From assembly GCF_018619475.1 (NCBI RefSeq), contig NZ_JAHFZG010000004.1, positions 124,001-188,000 on the forward strand: a DNA stretch of 64,000 nt, in the 5' to 3' direction. The position numbers and the translations under genes are program-made. The notes beneath the pieces were generated by a model. That model worked only from the letters and a program-made list of their open reading frames with translations, was not told where the DNA came from and ran no database searches. This document shows, one piece after another, positions 20,671-30,431 of this stretch. The stretch is from Rhodomicrobium sp. Az07 (GTDB lineage: Bacteria > Pseudomonadota > Alphaproteobacteria > Rhizobiales > Rhodomicrobiaceae). The number at the start of each line of letters is the position of its first letter. The stretch's first letter is position 1.

Positions 20671-22884
20671 ATGCCCGCCACCGATACCTCAATCATCGCC
20701 ACCGAAGAATTGGCCGCCGCCCACCGCATGGGCGCGGATGAATTCCGCCTCGCCTGCGAGAAGCTCGGCCGCGCGCCGAACCTCACCGAGCTCGGCATCA
20801 TCTCGGTGATGTGGTCGGAGCACTGCTCCTATAAATCTTCGCGCGTGTGGCTTAAGAAGCTCCCGACGACCGGGCCGCACGTCATCTGCGGGCCGGGCGA
20901 GAACGCGGGCGTGATCGACATCGGCGACGGACACGCCATCATCTTCAAGATGGAAAGCCACAATCACCCGTCCTTCATCGAGCCTTATCAGGGCGCGGCG
21001 ACGGGCGTCGGCGGCATCATGCGCGACGTTTTCACCATGGGCGCGCGGCCAATCGCGCTGCTGAACGCGCTGCGCTTCGGCGCGCCGGACCACGCGAAGA
21101 CGCGCCATCTCGTGGCGGGCGTCGTGGCAGGCATCGGCGACTACGGCAACTGCATGGGCGTGCCGACCGTGGGCGGCGAGACGAATTTCGACGCGCGCTA
21201 TAACGGCAATATCCTCGTCAACGCGATGTGCGTCGGCCTCGCGGACGCGAACCGCATCTTCTATTCGGCGGCGGCGGGCGCGGGCAATCCCGTGGTCTAT
21301 GTCGGCTCGAAGACCGGCCGCGACGGCATCCACGGCGCAACCATGGCGTCCGCCGAGTTCGACGACAATTCGCAGGAGCAGCGCCCAACGGTGCAGGTCG
21401 GCGACCCTTTCGCCGAGAAGCTGTTGCTCGAAGCCTGCCTCGAACTCATGGCCGAAGACGCGATCCTCGCCATTCAGGACATGGGCGCGGCGGGCCTCAC
21501 CTCATCGTCCGTCGAGATGGCGGCGAAGGGCGGCTCGGGCATCGAACTGAACCTCGACCTCGTGCCCCAGCGCGAGGAAGGCATGACCGCCTACGAGATG
21601 ATGCTCTCCGAGAGCCAGGAGCGCATGCTCATGGTGCTGCGTCCCGGCTCGGAGCCGCTGGCCGAGCGCATCTTCCGCAAATGGGAACTCGACTTCGCGG
21701 TCATCGGTACGACGACCGACACCGGCCACCTCGTGCTGCGCCACAAGGGCGCCTTGGTCGCCGACCTGCCGACGGGCATTCTCGCGGACGAAGCGCCGAT
21801 GTATAATCGGCCCATCGCGCCGAAATCCGTCCCCGCCATCGTTCCCGCGGAGGACGTGCCCGCGCCCAACAGCCTCGGCGATGCGCTCGTCGCGCTCATC
21901 GGTTCGCCGCACCTCGCGTCGCGCCGCTGGATCTGGGAGCAGTACGACCACATGGTGATGGACGATACGGTGGTCCGCCCCGGCTCGGACGCCGCCGTCG
22001 TGCGCATTCATGGCACAAACAAAGCCGTTGCGCTCACGACCGACGTGACGCCGCGCTACTGCTACGCGGACCCGTTCGAGGGCGGCAAGCAGGCCGTCGC
22101 CGAGACGTGGCGCAACATAACGGCAGCGGGCGGCAAGCCGCTTGCGATCACCGACTGCATGAATTTCGGCAATCCCGAGCGCCCGGAGATCATGGCCGAA
22201 TTCGCGCGCGCCATCGAGGGCATGGGCGAAGCCTGCCGCGCGCTGGAATACCCGGTCGTGTCCGGCAACGTGTCGCTTTACAATGAAACGAACGGCGAAG
22301 GCATCCTGCCCACGCCCGCAATCGGCGGCGTCGGTCTCATCGCGGATGTCTCGCGCGTGGCCACGGTGGCGTTGAAGCCCGGCGACGAAATCGTGGTGCT
22401 GGTCGGCGCGGAAACAGGCCATCTCGGGCAATCGCTCTGGCAGCAGCAGGCGACCGGCCGCGTCGAAGGTGCGCCGCCGCCCGTCGATCTCGCCGCCGAG
22501 AAGAAGGCGGGCGATTTCGTGCGCGGCCTTGTCGAGGCAGGCGTCACGTCGACGGTTCACGACATTTCCGACGGGGGCACGCTCGTCGCGCTCGCCGAGA
22601 TGGCGCTCGCAGGCAAGCGCGGGCTGACCTATGCGCGGGCGGAGTGGCTCGCACCTCACGCCGCCGCTTTCGGCGAAGAGCAAGGCCGCTATCTCGTAGG
22701 CCTGTCGCGCGGTGAAGCGGCGCGCGTGCTCGACGATGCGAAGGCGGACGGCATTCCCGCGCGCATCGTGGCCGAAGTCGGCGGCGATGCCATCGCCATC
22801 GGCGGCGAAAAGCCGGTGGCGCTCACCGACCTGGGCCGTCTCCATGAGGACTGGTTCCCGACCTATATGAGCGGAAGGCGTTAG
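20671..22884 (+). CDS. purL: Phosphoribosylformylglycinamidine synthase subunit PurL
   Basis: The 737-residue large subunit converts FGAR to FGAM with ATP and ammonia from Pur[11 protein letters not shown] near residues 49-58, [11 protein letters not shown] near 92-102 and [10 protein letters not shown] are family hallmarks, and its length matches the small PurS-dependent type. I chose the ATG at 20671 because it restores the normal N-terminus; the frame stays open for another 210 bases upstream. A 236-bp spacer with a hairpin separates it from the preceding gene, so it may have its own promoter. Confidence 0.95.
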   Translation: MPATDTSIIATEELAAAHRMGADEFRLACEKLGRAPNLTELGIISVMWSEHCSYKSSRVWLKKLPTTGPHVICGPGENAGVIDIGDGHAIIFKMESHNHPSFIEPYQGAATGVGGIMRDVFTMGARPIALLNALRFGAPDHAKTRHLVAGVVAGIGDYGNCMGVPTVGGETNFDARYNGNILVNAMCVGLADANRIFYSAAAGAGNPVVYVGSKTGRDGIHGATMASAEFDDNSQEQRPTVQVGDPFAEKLLLEACLELMAEDAILAIQDMGAAGLTSSSVEMAAKGGSGIELNLDLVPQREEGMTAYEMMLSESQERMLMVLRPGSEPLAERIFRKWELDFAVIGTTTDTGHLVLRHKGALVADLPTGILADEAPMYNRPIAPKSVPAIVPAEDVPAPNSLGDALVALIGSPHLASRRWIWEQYDHMVMDDTVVRPGSDAAVVRIHGTNKAVALTTDVTPRYCYADPFEGGKQAVAETWRNITAAGGKPLAITDCMNFGNPERPEIMAEFARAIEGMGEACRALEYPVVSGNVSLYNETNGEGILPTPAIGGVGLIADVSRVATVALKPGDEIVVLVGAETGHLGQSLWQQQATGRVEGAPPPVDLAAEKKAGDFVRGLVEAGVTSTVHDISDGGTLVALAEMALAGKRGLTYARAEWLAPHAAAFGEEQGRYLVGLSRGEAARVLDDAKADGIPARIVAEVGGDAIAIGGEKPVALTDLGRLHEDWFPTYMSGRR

Positions 22885-22932
22885 CGCGGCAGGCTCGCGG
22901 GCGACGCCGGATCGCCCCCAACGCGAGCCGAT

Positions 22933-23586
22933 TCAGCGTCGAACGACGACAGTCGCGGGGTCGGTGCGCCGCTCCCAGTCCACGCGCTCAAGTTCTGGAC
23001 TGCTCGCCTCCTCCAGCGGGTAGCCGATGCAGAAATAACCGATGAACTGCCAGTGCGGCGGCACGTCCAGATCGCGCGCCACGCGGACGGGGTCGAGGAT
23101 CGATACCCAGCCCATGCCGATGCCCTCGGCGCGCGCCGCAAGCCACATCGTGTGCATCGCGGCGACCACCGAATAGGCGACGGTTTCGGGCATGGTGCGA
23201 CGGCCCACGGTGCGGCCCTTTTCCGGGTCCGGTTCAGCGAAAGCGGCAAGTTGAACGGGGGCCTCGCGAATGCCTTCCAGCTTCAGCGAGGCGTAAAGCG
23301 ATGCGCGTTCGCCGCTGTACGACGAAAGGGCCTCCGCGTTTGCGTCCTCGAAATTGGCGGCGACAAGCCTGCGCTTGTCGTCGCTTTCCACGAGCACGAA
23401 GCGCCACGGCTCGCTGAGGCCGACCGAAGGCGCGAGACAGGCAAGGCCAAGAAGGCGCTCGACTGCGCCAGCGGGCAGCGGGTCGGTCCGGAAGCGCCGC
23501 ACGTCGCGCCGCCACACGATGAGTTCCTCAAGCCTGGCGCGGAAGTCCTCGTCGAAAACAGGCGCCGCTCCCATGTCCGGCCGCAT
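22933..23586 (-). CDS. bluB: 5,6-dimethylbenzimidazole synthase
   Basis: BluB cannibalises reduced FMN with oxygen to make 5,6-dimethylbenzimidazole, the lower ligand of vitamin B12. The 217-residue nitroreductase-fold protein has RRDVRRFRTDPLP near residues 25-37, LAPSVGLSEPWRFV and GMGWVSILDP, all typical of BluB. I chose the ATG at 23586; a GTG at 23595 overlaps the stop of the upstream gene. B12 is a cofactor of anaerobic bacteriochlorophyll synthesis, which gives a general link to the phototrophic lifestyle. Confidence 0.9.
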   Translation of the reverse strand: MRPDMGAAPVFDEDFRARLEELIVWRRDVRRFRTDPLPAGAVERLLGLACLAPSVGLSEPWRFVLVESDDKRRLVAANFEDANAEALSSYSGERASLYASLKLEGIREAPVQLAAFAEPDPEKGRTVGRRTMPETVAYSVVAAMHTMWLAARAEGIGMGWVSILDPVRVARDLDVPPHWQFIGYFCIGYPLEEASSPELERVDWERRTDPATVVVRR

Positions 23587-23591
23587 TCGCC

Positions 23592-24113
23592 TCACTTCTC
23601 CAGACGCGTCAGGATCGGGCTGACATCGTAGCCTGCTTCCGCCGCTGTCTGCATGATCTCCTGCGTCGGACGCTTCCCGGCCTGAGAGAGAGACCAGAGA
23701 AGCGTGGCGCGCGTGCCGGAGCGGCAGAACGCCAGCGTCTTGCCTTTGCTCTCGTCGAGCGCCTTACCGAACGCCGCCGCATCCGCGTCTGAAATCGAAC
23801 TCGCGCTCGTGATCGGGATGTGGATGGCCTTTATGCCGTTTGCCTCGGCGGCTTTCCTTACTTCCGCGAAGGTCGGCTGGTCGGGTGTCTCGCCGTCGGG
23901 CCGGTTCGATATGATGGTCTCGATGCCTTGCGCGGCGTAGGCCGGGATGTCTTCAACGCGGATTTGCGGCGCAACCGAGAGTTTTTCCGTCAACTGTCTT
24001 GCCGGGACAGAAACGCCCTTGTCCGCAACGAGAAGGACGTCGGCGGGGCGCGCCAGGTCGGCCTGAGCCACGGTCGAAAGTAGGTAGATACCTAAACAGG
24101 CTTCACAGATCAC
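23592..24113 (-). CDS. DUF442/TIGR01244-family protein, possibly exported
   Basis: This 173-residue protein has a phosphatase-like fold of the DUF442 family (also called beta-lactamase hydrolase-like). The active-site loop FCRSGTR lies near residue 135 and ETIISNRPDGE near 65-75. It has a hydrophobic N-terminus that could act as a signal peptide, ending near VAQA. The start is GTG at 24113, preceded by AGGGAG. Its stop lies next to the bluB start. A paralogue follows upstream at 24251-24667. Confidence 0.8.
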   Translation of the reverse strand: MICEACLGIYLLSTVAQADLARPADVLLVADKGVSVPARQLTEKLSVAPQIRVEDIPAYAAQGIETIISNRPDGETPDQPTFAEVRKAAEANGIKAIHIPITSASSISDADAAAFGKALDESKGKTLAFCRSGTRATLLWSLSQAGKRPTQEIMQTAAEAGYDVSPILTRLEK

Positions 24114-24250
24114 GGGGAACTCCCTTTGCGATGACGGTAGCCCTTATATAGCGCACTTTGATGAAGCGACCACAGCGAAAGGCTGCGTTCTGGCGCGGTT
24201 TGGGCCGTCGCTCCACGTGTACCGCGAAGCTGTCGCCCGACTGTCAGACC

Positions 24251-24667
24251 CTACTTTTCGAGCCGCTGCAAGACCGGGCTGATGTCGTATCCGGCGCGCA
24301 TGGCTTTCAGCGCGATTTCCTGCGCAGGGAGCTTGCCGGCCTGCGAGAGCGACCACAGGAACGCGCTGCGCGTGCCGGTGCGGCAGAATGCGAGCACTGG
24401 CTTTTCGGCATCGGCCATCTCCTTCTCGAAAATCTCGGCGTCGGCATCGCTGATCGCGTTAGGCGCGCGGATCGGGTGATAGATCGCCTTGATGCCTTCG
24501 GCTTCCGCAAGTCTCTCGATCTCGCTGAAAGACGGCTGACCCGGCGCCTCGCTGTCCGGGCGATTGCAGATGATCGTCTTTATCCCTTTCGAGGCGAGTT
24601 CCGGAATGTCCGACGGCCCTATCTGGCCCGCCACCTGTAGATCGTCCGTGATCTTATGGATTTCCAT
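24251..24667 (-). CDS. DUF442/TIGR01244-family protein (cytoplasmic paralogue)
   Basis: A 138-residue protein clearly related to its neighbour at 23592-24113: IKTIICNRPDSEAPGQPSF, FCRTGTRSAFLWSLSQAGK and a shared C-terminus SPxLxRLEK. It lacks the hydrophobic leader. Family members are linked to sulfide metabolism or cysteine-based phosphatase chemistry, but the substrate here is unknown. The ATG at 24667 follows a GGAAAAA site. The pair looks like a tandem duplication with one copy rerouted. Confidence 0.83.
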   Translation of the reverse strand: MEIHKITDDLQVAGQIGPSDIPELASKGIKTIICNRPDSEAPGQPSFSEIERLAEAEGIKAIYHPIRAPNAISDADAEIFEKEMADAEKPVLAFCRTGTRSAFLWSLSQAGKLPAQEIALKAMRAGYDISPVLQRLEK

Positions 24668-24898
24668 GCAATATTTTTCCTTTCATCCACCGGCTTTGGA
24701 GTCGGAAGGAAAACATATGCTCTGTCTGTCTCTAGCTCAACCGTCTTGAAGGCGTTTTCGACCGCCACGCTGGCGGAGCCGGAGAAGGAATGTTACAGTT
24801 GGATCTATCTGGAAGCATTCCACGGCCGCTTGGGGGCGAAATGATCGACCGAAACGGATGGTGTCCGCCGGCTTTGCCGGGGAGAGCCTAGCGCGGCC

Positions 24899-27460
24899 AT
24901 GAACAGTACGGTGCAGAATATCATCATGCCGCGGGATCTGCTTGCCGCCTATAGGCCGCCCGCTGTCGGCCACGACGAAGCAATCGGCGCGGATGGGACG
25001 ATCAGGCCGCAATGGCACGCCTTCTCACAGGCGTTCGGCGCAATTCCACTTGAGGAACAGGCACAGCGTCAGGAAAGGCTTCGCCGCCTTGTCGCCGAGA
25101 ACGGCATAGCGCACGACCTCTTCGCCGAGCCCGGGAGCCGGCAACCCTGGTCCGTCGACCTCATTCCCATCATGATCTCGGCGGCCGAATGGGCGGTCCT
25201 TGAGCGCGGCCTCATCCAGCGCGTGCAGCTCTGCGACATGATGGTCAACGACTTCTACGGCGCGCAAACGCTGCTTCGCTCGGGCCGCGTGCCTCCGCGC
25301 CTCGTGTTCAGCGATCCCGCTTTCCTTCGCGCATGCCGGGAGCCGAAGAATACGGCGCACCTCATCAATTTCTTCGCCGCCGACCTCATTCGCGACGCGA
25401 GCGGCGAGTGGCGCATCATCGACGTGCATGCCGAGACACCGGCGGGCGTGGGGTTCGCGCTCGCGAATCGGCTGCTGCACGGCCAGCTCATGGGCGACGT
25501 GTTTCGAGACTGTCGCGCCGTTCGCCTCGCCTCGCATTTCCAGCAGATCCAGACCGAGCTTCTTCAGCGCATCGAGCGCGACGATCCGCTCATCACGCTG
25601 CTGACCCCCGGCCCGCAGCACGAAGATTATTTCAGCCACGCCTATCTTTCGCGCTATCTCGGCTTCCAGCTTGTGGAAGGGGGCGACCTGCGCGTGATCG
25701 GCAGCCGCGTCTACATGAAGACGCTCGAAGGGCTGAAGCCCATCGATCTCATGATCCGCTGCGTGGAAGGTTCGCATTGCGATCCGCTCGAACTCGACCC
25801 GAACGGGTTTGCCGGTCCGGTGGGTCTCGTGCAGGCGCTCAGGCGCAATCCGCGACTGATGATGAACTTTCTCGGCTCGTCCATCGTCGAGAACCGGGGT
25901 CTTGCGCCTCTTCTGCCGGACATCAGCCGCGCGCTTCTCGGGCAGGATCTGGTGCTCCAGGACACGCATCGCCGCTGGCTCGGCGACATGGAATCGCGCG
26001 TCTATGTGTTCGCGCATCCCGAGCGCTTCGTGATCCGCCATGCGCATGAGGGCACGGGGCGGCCCGGCCGCGCGGAAATCGGCATCATGCTTGAAACGCT
26101 GACGCCGAAGGCGCTCGACGCGCTTCGTTTCGAGCTCGACGTGAACGGACAGGACTATGTCGCCGAGGAGCGCTCGGACAGCGCCTATGCGCCCTCATGG
26201 ACCGCCGACGGGCTGACGTCGCGCCGCTTCGCGATGCGCCTGTTCGTGGTGGGCATCGACGGCGACTACCGCGTCATGCCGGGCGGCCTCGCCATGTCGC
26301 TCGACGGAACGCCGGGTGTCGCCATGTCGGCGCGCGACGGCCATTCGCGCGATGTGTGGATTGCCTCCGACGACGAGGTGATGCCGCCGCATATCACGCT
26401 GATGCGGCCCGCCGCGGAGGTTGCGCGCGTGCTTCGCGCAGGCATCGGCCTCAGAAGCCGCATCGCGGACAACCTCTATTGGCTGGGCCGATATTGCGAG
26501 CGCGCGGATTGGGTGATGCGTCTCATGCGCGGCGCGTTGAGCCGCTCCGAGGATTCCGGCGCGGTGCCCATAGGCGCGGGCGGACGGCGCGCGCTTGAAC
26601 TCATCCTCTCGAAAGATCAGCCGCCTTCGTCGCAAGGGATCGGCCATGATCCGAACGCCGTCGAGCAATCGGTGCGCCTGCTGATGACGGCGCCCGGCCG
26701 CTCGCACAGCCTGCCCGGCCTCGAAAGCAACATGTTGCGCGTGGGCAGCATCGTGCGCGAGCGCCTTTCGCTTGAGGTGTGGCAGACGCTGCTCCGATTC
26801 TCGAACATCGCGTCTCCGCAGGCGAACGACCTCTCCGACTCGGTGAAGCTGCTCGACCGGCTCAATGCGGGCATCGTCACCCTGGCGTCGCTGAACGGGC
26901 TGACCGCCGAGAACATGACGCGGAACTACGGCTGGCGCTTTACCGACATCGGACGGCGGCTCGAACGCGCGTACAATCTGGCGGAACTGCTGCTGGCGCT
27001 GTTCGGCGAGGTGCGGCGCGAGGACGACGAGACGGCGCGCCTCTTTTTCGTGCTGAACGTGGCGGACAGCACCATCACCTTCCGCCAGCGCTATCTTTTC
27101 GCGCCCATCCTCTCGCTCGTGCTCGACCTGCTCATGGTGGACGAGGCGAACCCGCGCGGTATCGGCTTCCAGCTCTGCGCGATCACGGATCATCTTCAGG
27201 CGCTGCCGCAGGCTTCGCCACATGCCCCGCACAACGAGGAACAGCGGCTTATCCTGGAGCTTCTGACGAAGGTGCGCCTCGCGAAGGTCGCCAGCCTTGA
27301 GCATGCCGACGCGTCGGGCCAGCGCGTCGAGCTACAGGAGTTGCTGGGCACCCTGATTTCGGGCTTGCCGAAGCTTTCGGAAGCGATTACGCGCCGTTAC
27401 TTCAACCTGACCGAAGAAGAGCTTCGGCGCGTCTACACCCGCTTCGGTAGCCATTCATGA
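24899..27460 (+). CDS. Circularly permuted ATP-grasp / alpha-E domain fusion protein
   Basis: The 853-residue protein joins a DUF404/DUF407 circularly permuted ATP-grasp domain (about residues 60-480, including the DVHAETPAGVGFALANR and NFLGSSIVENRGL regions) to an alpha-E (DUF403) helical domain (about residues 515-840, beginning RSRIADNLYWLGRYCERADW). Many genomes encode the two as separate neighbours; here they are fused. Such ATP-grasp proteins are thought to ligate peptides or amino acids, but no substrate is known. It overlaps the transglutaminase gene by 4 bp. Confidence 0.88.
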   Translation: MNSTVQNIIMPRDLLAAYRPPAVGHDEAIGADGTIRPQWHAFSQAFGAIPLEEQAQRQERLRRLVAENGIAHDLFAEPGSRQPWSVDLIPIMISAAEWAVLERGLIQRVQLCDMMVNDFYGAQTLLRSGRVPPRLVFSDPAFLRACREPKNTAHLINFFAADLIRDASGEWRIIDVHAETPAGVGFALANRLLHGQLMGDVFRDCRAVRLASHFQQIQTELLQRIERDDPLITLLTPGPQHEDYFSHAYLSRYLGFQLVEGGDLRVIGSRVYMKTLEGLKPIDLMIRCVEGSHCDPLELDPNGFAGPVGLVQALRRNPRLMMNFLGSSIVENRGLAPLLPDISRALLGQDLVLQDTHRRWLGDMESRVYVFAHPERFVIRHAHEGTGRPGRAEIGIMLETLTPKALDALRFELDVNGQDYVAEERSDSAYAPSWTADGLTSRRFAMRLFVVGIDGDYRVMPGGLAMSLDGTPGVAMSARDGHSRDVWIASDDEVMPPHITLMRPAAEVARVLRAGIGLRSRIADNLYWLGRYCERADWVMRLMRGALSRSEDSGAVPIGAGGRRALELILSKDQPPSSQGIGHDPNAVEQSVRLLMTAPGRSHSLPGLESNMLRVGSIVRERLSLEVWQTLLRFSNIASPQANDLSDSVKLLDRLNAGIVTLASLNGLTAENMTRNYGWRFTDIGRRLERAYNLAELLLALFGEVRREDDETARLFFVLNVADSTITFRQRYLFAPILSLVLDLLMVDEANPRGIGFQLCAITDHLQALPQASPHAPHNEEQRLILELLTKVRLAKVASLEHADASGQRVELQELLGTLISGLPKLSEAITRRYFNLTEEELRRVYTRFGSHS

Positions 27461-28353
27461 ATTTCGAGATCAGCCATCGAACGACGTATCGATACTCCGC
27501 GCCGGTTTCGCAATCTCACCACGTCTTGCACCTGACGCCCCGCTCCCACTACCGCCAGACGGTTTCCCGGCACAGCCTCCTGATCGACCCCGCCCCCGCA
27601 TCCAAGGCCGAGATGATCGACGATTTCGGCAACCCCGTCTCGCTCATCGCCATCGAGCAGGATCACCGCGAGTTGCTGATCCATTCGCGCGCGCAGGTGG
27701 AGGTGTTCGCGCCGATGCACATCGATACGAGCCGCACGGCGAGCTGGAACGACGTCGCCGCGACGCTTCGCGCCAATCTCGGCCCGGAGACGTTCGAGGC
27801 CATCCAGTATTCCTGCCCGTCGCGCTTCATCCGGCCGTCGCGCGACATCCACAAATTCGCGCGGGCGAGCTTTGTCGAAGGGCGCCCCATGCTCGAAGCC
27901 GTGCAGGATCTTACGGCGCGCATCTACCGCGACTTCAAATATGAGAGCGGCGCAACCGATGCCGCGACCTCTGTCGAGGAAGTGCTTCGCATCAGGCGCG
28001 GCGTGTGCCAGGACTTCGCGCATCTCGAAATCGCGTGTCTCAGGACGATGGGGCTCGCCGCCCGCTATGTGAGCGGCTACCTGCTCACCTATCCGCCGGC
28101 GGGCCAGCCGAAGCTCATCGGCGCGGATGCAAGCCACGCGTGGGTTTCCGTGTGGTCGCCGGAAATCGGCTGGGTCGATTTCGACCCGACCAACAACATG
28201 ATTCCCGGCGAGGAGCATATCGCGATTGCCATCGGGCGCGACTTTCAGGATGTGAGTCCGGTCAGCGGCGTGCTCCTGGGCGGCGGCGAGCATGAGGTCG
28301 AGGTTGCCGTCGACGTGAATCCCGTCAACGGCTGGGCCGGGGCGATGCGCTGA
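27457..28353 (+). CDS. Transglutaminase-like cysteine protease family protein
   Basis: This 298-residue protein has a beta-rich N-terminal domain (FEISHRTTYRYSAPVSQSHH) and a transglutaminase core with catalytic Cys in RRGVCQDFAHL near residue 183, His in SHAWVSVW near 226 and Asp in DFDPTNNM near 243. The ATGA overlap with the ATP-grasp/alpha-E gene indicates coupled translation. This pairing is widespread in bacteria and is thought to make or process a peptide-like product; the product is unknown. Confidence 0.9.
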   Translation: MNFEISHRTTYRYSAPVSQSHHVLHLTPRSHYRQTVSRHSLLIDPAPASKAEMIDDFGNPVSLIAIEQDHRELLIHSRAQVEVFAPMHIDTSRTASWNDVAATLRANLGPETFEAIQYSCPSRFIRPSRDIHKFARASFVEGRPMLEAVQDLTARIYRDFKYESGATDAATSVEEVLRIRRGVCQDFAHLEIACLRTMGLAARYVSGYLLTYPPAGQPKLIGADASHAWVSVWSPEIGWVDFDPTNNMIPGEEHIAIAIGRDFQDVSPVSGVLLGGGEHEVEVAVDVNPVNGWAGAMR

Positions 28354-28488
28354 CAGGGAGCGTCAGGCTTCAATATCAGGCTTCAATAGATCGTAACGGC
28401 TCACCTCGGCTGGCGGCGTGATGTTGCCGGCTATGGCCGAGCGGCGCCTTGGCGTCGCCGACGGATTGACCGGCTGTTTTGCTGGTGC

Positions 28489-28923
28489 TCAGGCTTGCGG
28501 CATGCCGGCGATGTCGAACCGCTTCTTGATCCGTTCGAAAAGCTGATCGCGCACGGCGCGGTAGCCTTCCAGAATCTGCTCACGGTTGCCGGTCGCGGCG
28601 GACGGGTCGATCGTCGGCCAGTATTCGACATCGACGGCCATGGTACGAGTGAATTCCAGCGCCTTGTGATGCGCCTCCGGTGCGAGCGTCACGATGATGT
28701 CGAAGGACGTATCCTCCAGATCCTCGATGGTCCGCGGCTGATGGTGAGTGATGTCGATGCCGATTTCGTCCATGACCGCAATCACGAAAGGATCGATTTC
28801 GCCCATGCGAACGCCCGCCGAGCGCACATAGATCCGCGATCCCGCGAGGAAGCGCAGGATCGCCGCCGCCATCGGCGACCTTATGGCATTGAAGTTACAC
28901 GCAAAAAGTACGGCTTGGGGCAA
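28489..28923 (-). CDS. Low-molecular-weight protein-tyrosine phosphatase-like protein
   Basis: A 144-residue protein with the P-loop CNFNAIRS (C-x5-R) near residues 9-16 and a catalytic-Asp candidate in TIDPSAATGN near 104-113. The CNFNAIRSP variant is typical of an alphaproteobacterial group found next to infA or hisD; those neighbours are absent here. It may dephosphorylate proteins or reduce arsenate. The start is a TTG at 28923 with AGGAAG close upstream. Confidence 0.85.
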   Translation of the reverse strand: MPQAVLFACNFNAIRSPMAAAILRFLAGSRIYVRSAGVRMGEIDPFVIAVMDEIGIDITHHQPRTIEDLEDTSFDIIVTLAPEAHHKALEFTRTMAVDVEYWPTIDPSAATGNREQILEGYRAVRDQLFERIKKRFDIAGMPQA

Positions 28924-29218
28924 ATCTTCCTGTCGCTGCGCAAAGGATCCATCCGATAGACGATAGTGACCGACTGGCGGTCTTCAAGCAAAGCCAAAGG
29001 CGAGCCTGCGCGCTGCGATCCCTGTGGTTATAGCTTTCGGGCTGCCGATAGAAAAGCGGGCAGGCGTGGAGGCATGGCTGGCCTTCATCGACGAATGCGA
29101 GGTTGCCGCTGGAGCCGAATGCGCCTTAAATCTCCTTGATGGCGCGGCCGGTCATTCGTATGGAGAAGACAAAGGACTGGCAACGCGGTCAACGTTGCGC
29201 CAAATAAGGGAGGGGACG

Positions 29219-29557
29219 TTGCGGAAAATCGGCGTCATCATGATTACGTTCGCGCTCGGCGCATGCGCCACGGGCGGCGACACACGCCTTGCGACCGGTG
29301 GGACACGCACAACTTCCGAGCCGATCTCCGCCGAAAGGGTCACGGCGATCGAACCGGCGAAGGTCAATCACGCGCCTTATATGGGCTTCAGTTGCGAGAG
29401 GCTCGCGGGCGACAAGGCGCGGATTTCGGACGACATCGCCGCCGTTTCAGCCGGGAAAGCCGGTTCGCAGGCCGCCGACGTCAAGGGCCAGATCGCCCGC
29501 CTGAAGGGCGAGGAAATTGCCGTTACCACCGCGATGCGCTCGAAGAAATGCAAGTGA
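29219..29557 (+). CDS. Small predicted lipoprotein
   Basis: I read this 112-residue protein from a TTG at 29219, which follows a strong AGGGAGGGG binding site; an ATG at 29024 would give a longer frame without signal features. The N-terminus has one positive stretch, a hydrophobic core and a lipobox-like LGAC, so the protein should be a lipoprotein. The mature part is about 95 residues, mostly helical, with a lone Cys in FSCERLAG and one near the C-terminus. The function is unknown. Confidence 0.65.
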   Translation: MRKIGVIMITFALGACATGGDTRLATGGTRTTSEPISAERVTAIEPAKVNHAPYMGFSCERLAGDKARISDDIAAVSAGKAGSQAADVKGQIARLKGEEIAVTTAMRSKKCK

Positions 29558-29629
29558 TTATCGCATCAAAACGTGGAGCTTGACCCGCCAACGCCGATGG
29601 TGAACGGCGAGGTTTCAACTGTCGCCGCA

Positions 29630-30058
29630 TTATTGTGCAGGAAAGAGACTGCGAATGTCCTGCGGCAATGACTGCTTCACCTGACTCATCTCACCAGCAT
29701 CGACATTGTGGTCGAGCACCCTGAACACAGCGCGCGCTGCTTCATCCGCCCCAAGGGGCCGGGTCTGCTCCAGATATTCGCCGATCCTTTGCAGGAACTC
29801 GTCGCGAGAGCGAATGCGGTCCGGCTTGCCGGCAGGCCGGTATCCTTCGTAGAAGATGCCGCGCACGAGGAGCGGAAGCTGTGCCGAGAGATGCGCCGCC
29901 TCGTCCGGGGGCAGACGATCGCGCAGGATAAACAGCACCGCGCGGAGCGCCTGATAGCAGCGCTGCCGGTCAGGCCCGATTTCCTCGGCGATCTCATTAA
30001 GCCAAGTATTCGTGGTCTGCACCGTCCTGTCGAAGACTTCAAGTCCGGTTGTCGTCAT
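29630..30058 (-). CDS. DUF2267 domain protein
   Basis: The 142-residue helical protein matches DUF2267: RCYQALRAVLFILRDRLPPDEAAHL near residues 34-58 and LPLLVRGIFYEGY near 65-77 are the family core. The family function is unknown. The gene is monocistronic, converging with the lipoprotein gene, and its upstream region is filled with palindromic repeats. Confidence 0.85.
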   Translation of the reverse strand: MTTTGLEVFDRTVQTTNTWLNEIAEEIGPDRQRCYQALRAVLFILRDRLPPDEAAHLSAQLPLLVRGIFYEGYRPAGKPDRIRSRDEFLQRIGEYLEQTRPLGADEAARAVFRVLDHNVDAGEMSQVKQSLPQDIRSLFPAQ

Positions 30059-30127
30059 TGCATGCCTCGTCGGTCACAACGCTCGGATGGACCGCGGTAA
30101 AGCGTGGCTTCTCGCGGGCCAATAAAA

Positions 30128-30205
30128 CTAGTGGAGTCCTTTGATTCCGGCATTTGCTTGCGAGGGTGCTGCAAACGGATGCAAATGTCGGAATCGGACC
30201 ACTAG
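30128..30205. repeat. Palindromic repeat, family 2, hairpin 1 (locus B)
   Basis: GATTCCGGCATTTGC (30143-30157) pairs with 30181-30195 with a single mismatch. The outer arms are CTAGTGG...TCC (30128-30139) and GGACCACTAG (30196-30205). It shares its inner arm with the hairpin just after purQ. Confidence 0.8.
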
Positions 30206-30280
30206 TGGAGCGAATTTGACATTTGAGTCCTCGGTTGCTGAAAGCTCTCGCTCAAATGTCAAATTCAGAAGCTCCACTAG
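30202..30280. repeat. Palindromic repeat, family 2, hairpin 2 (locus B)
   Basis: CTAGTGGAGC (30202-30211) and GAATTTGACATTTGAG (30212-30227) both have perfect complements on the right (30271-30280 and 30251-30266), giving a 26-bp inverted repeat broken only by four unpaired bases. A truncated copy of the previous hairpin's right end (GGAATCGGACCACTAG) follows at 30287-30302. CTAG marks every boundary. Confidence 0.85.
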
Positions 30281-30431
30281 AATCAAGGAATCGGACCACT
30301 AGGGGCTATGCTGCGATGAACGGACGCTGCGCGCGGGTGTTCCGCCCTTGATGAAATATTCGATTGACACTCCTCCCCCGGCCTCGTTTTCGAACGATGC
30401 ATCGTTACCAGAATTCTCCGCGTCGAATTGA

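Noticed and set aside
28354-28400. Short tandem duplication (TCAGGCTTCAATA twice)
   Set aside because: A single 13-base duplication after the transglutaminase gene is too small to support a functional call.
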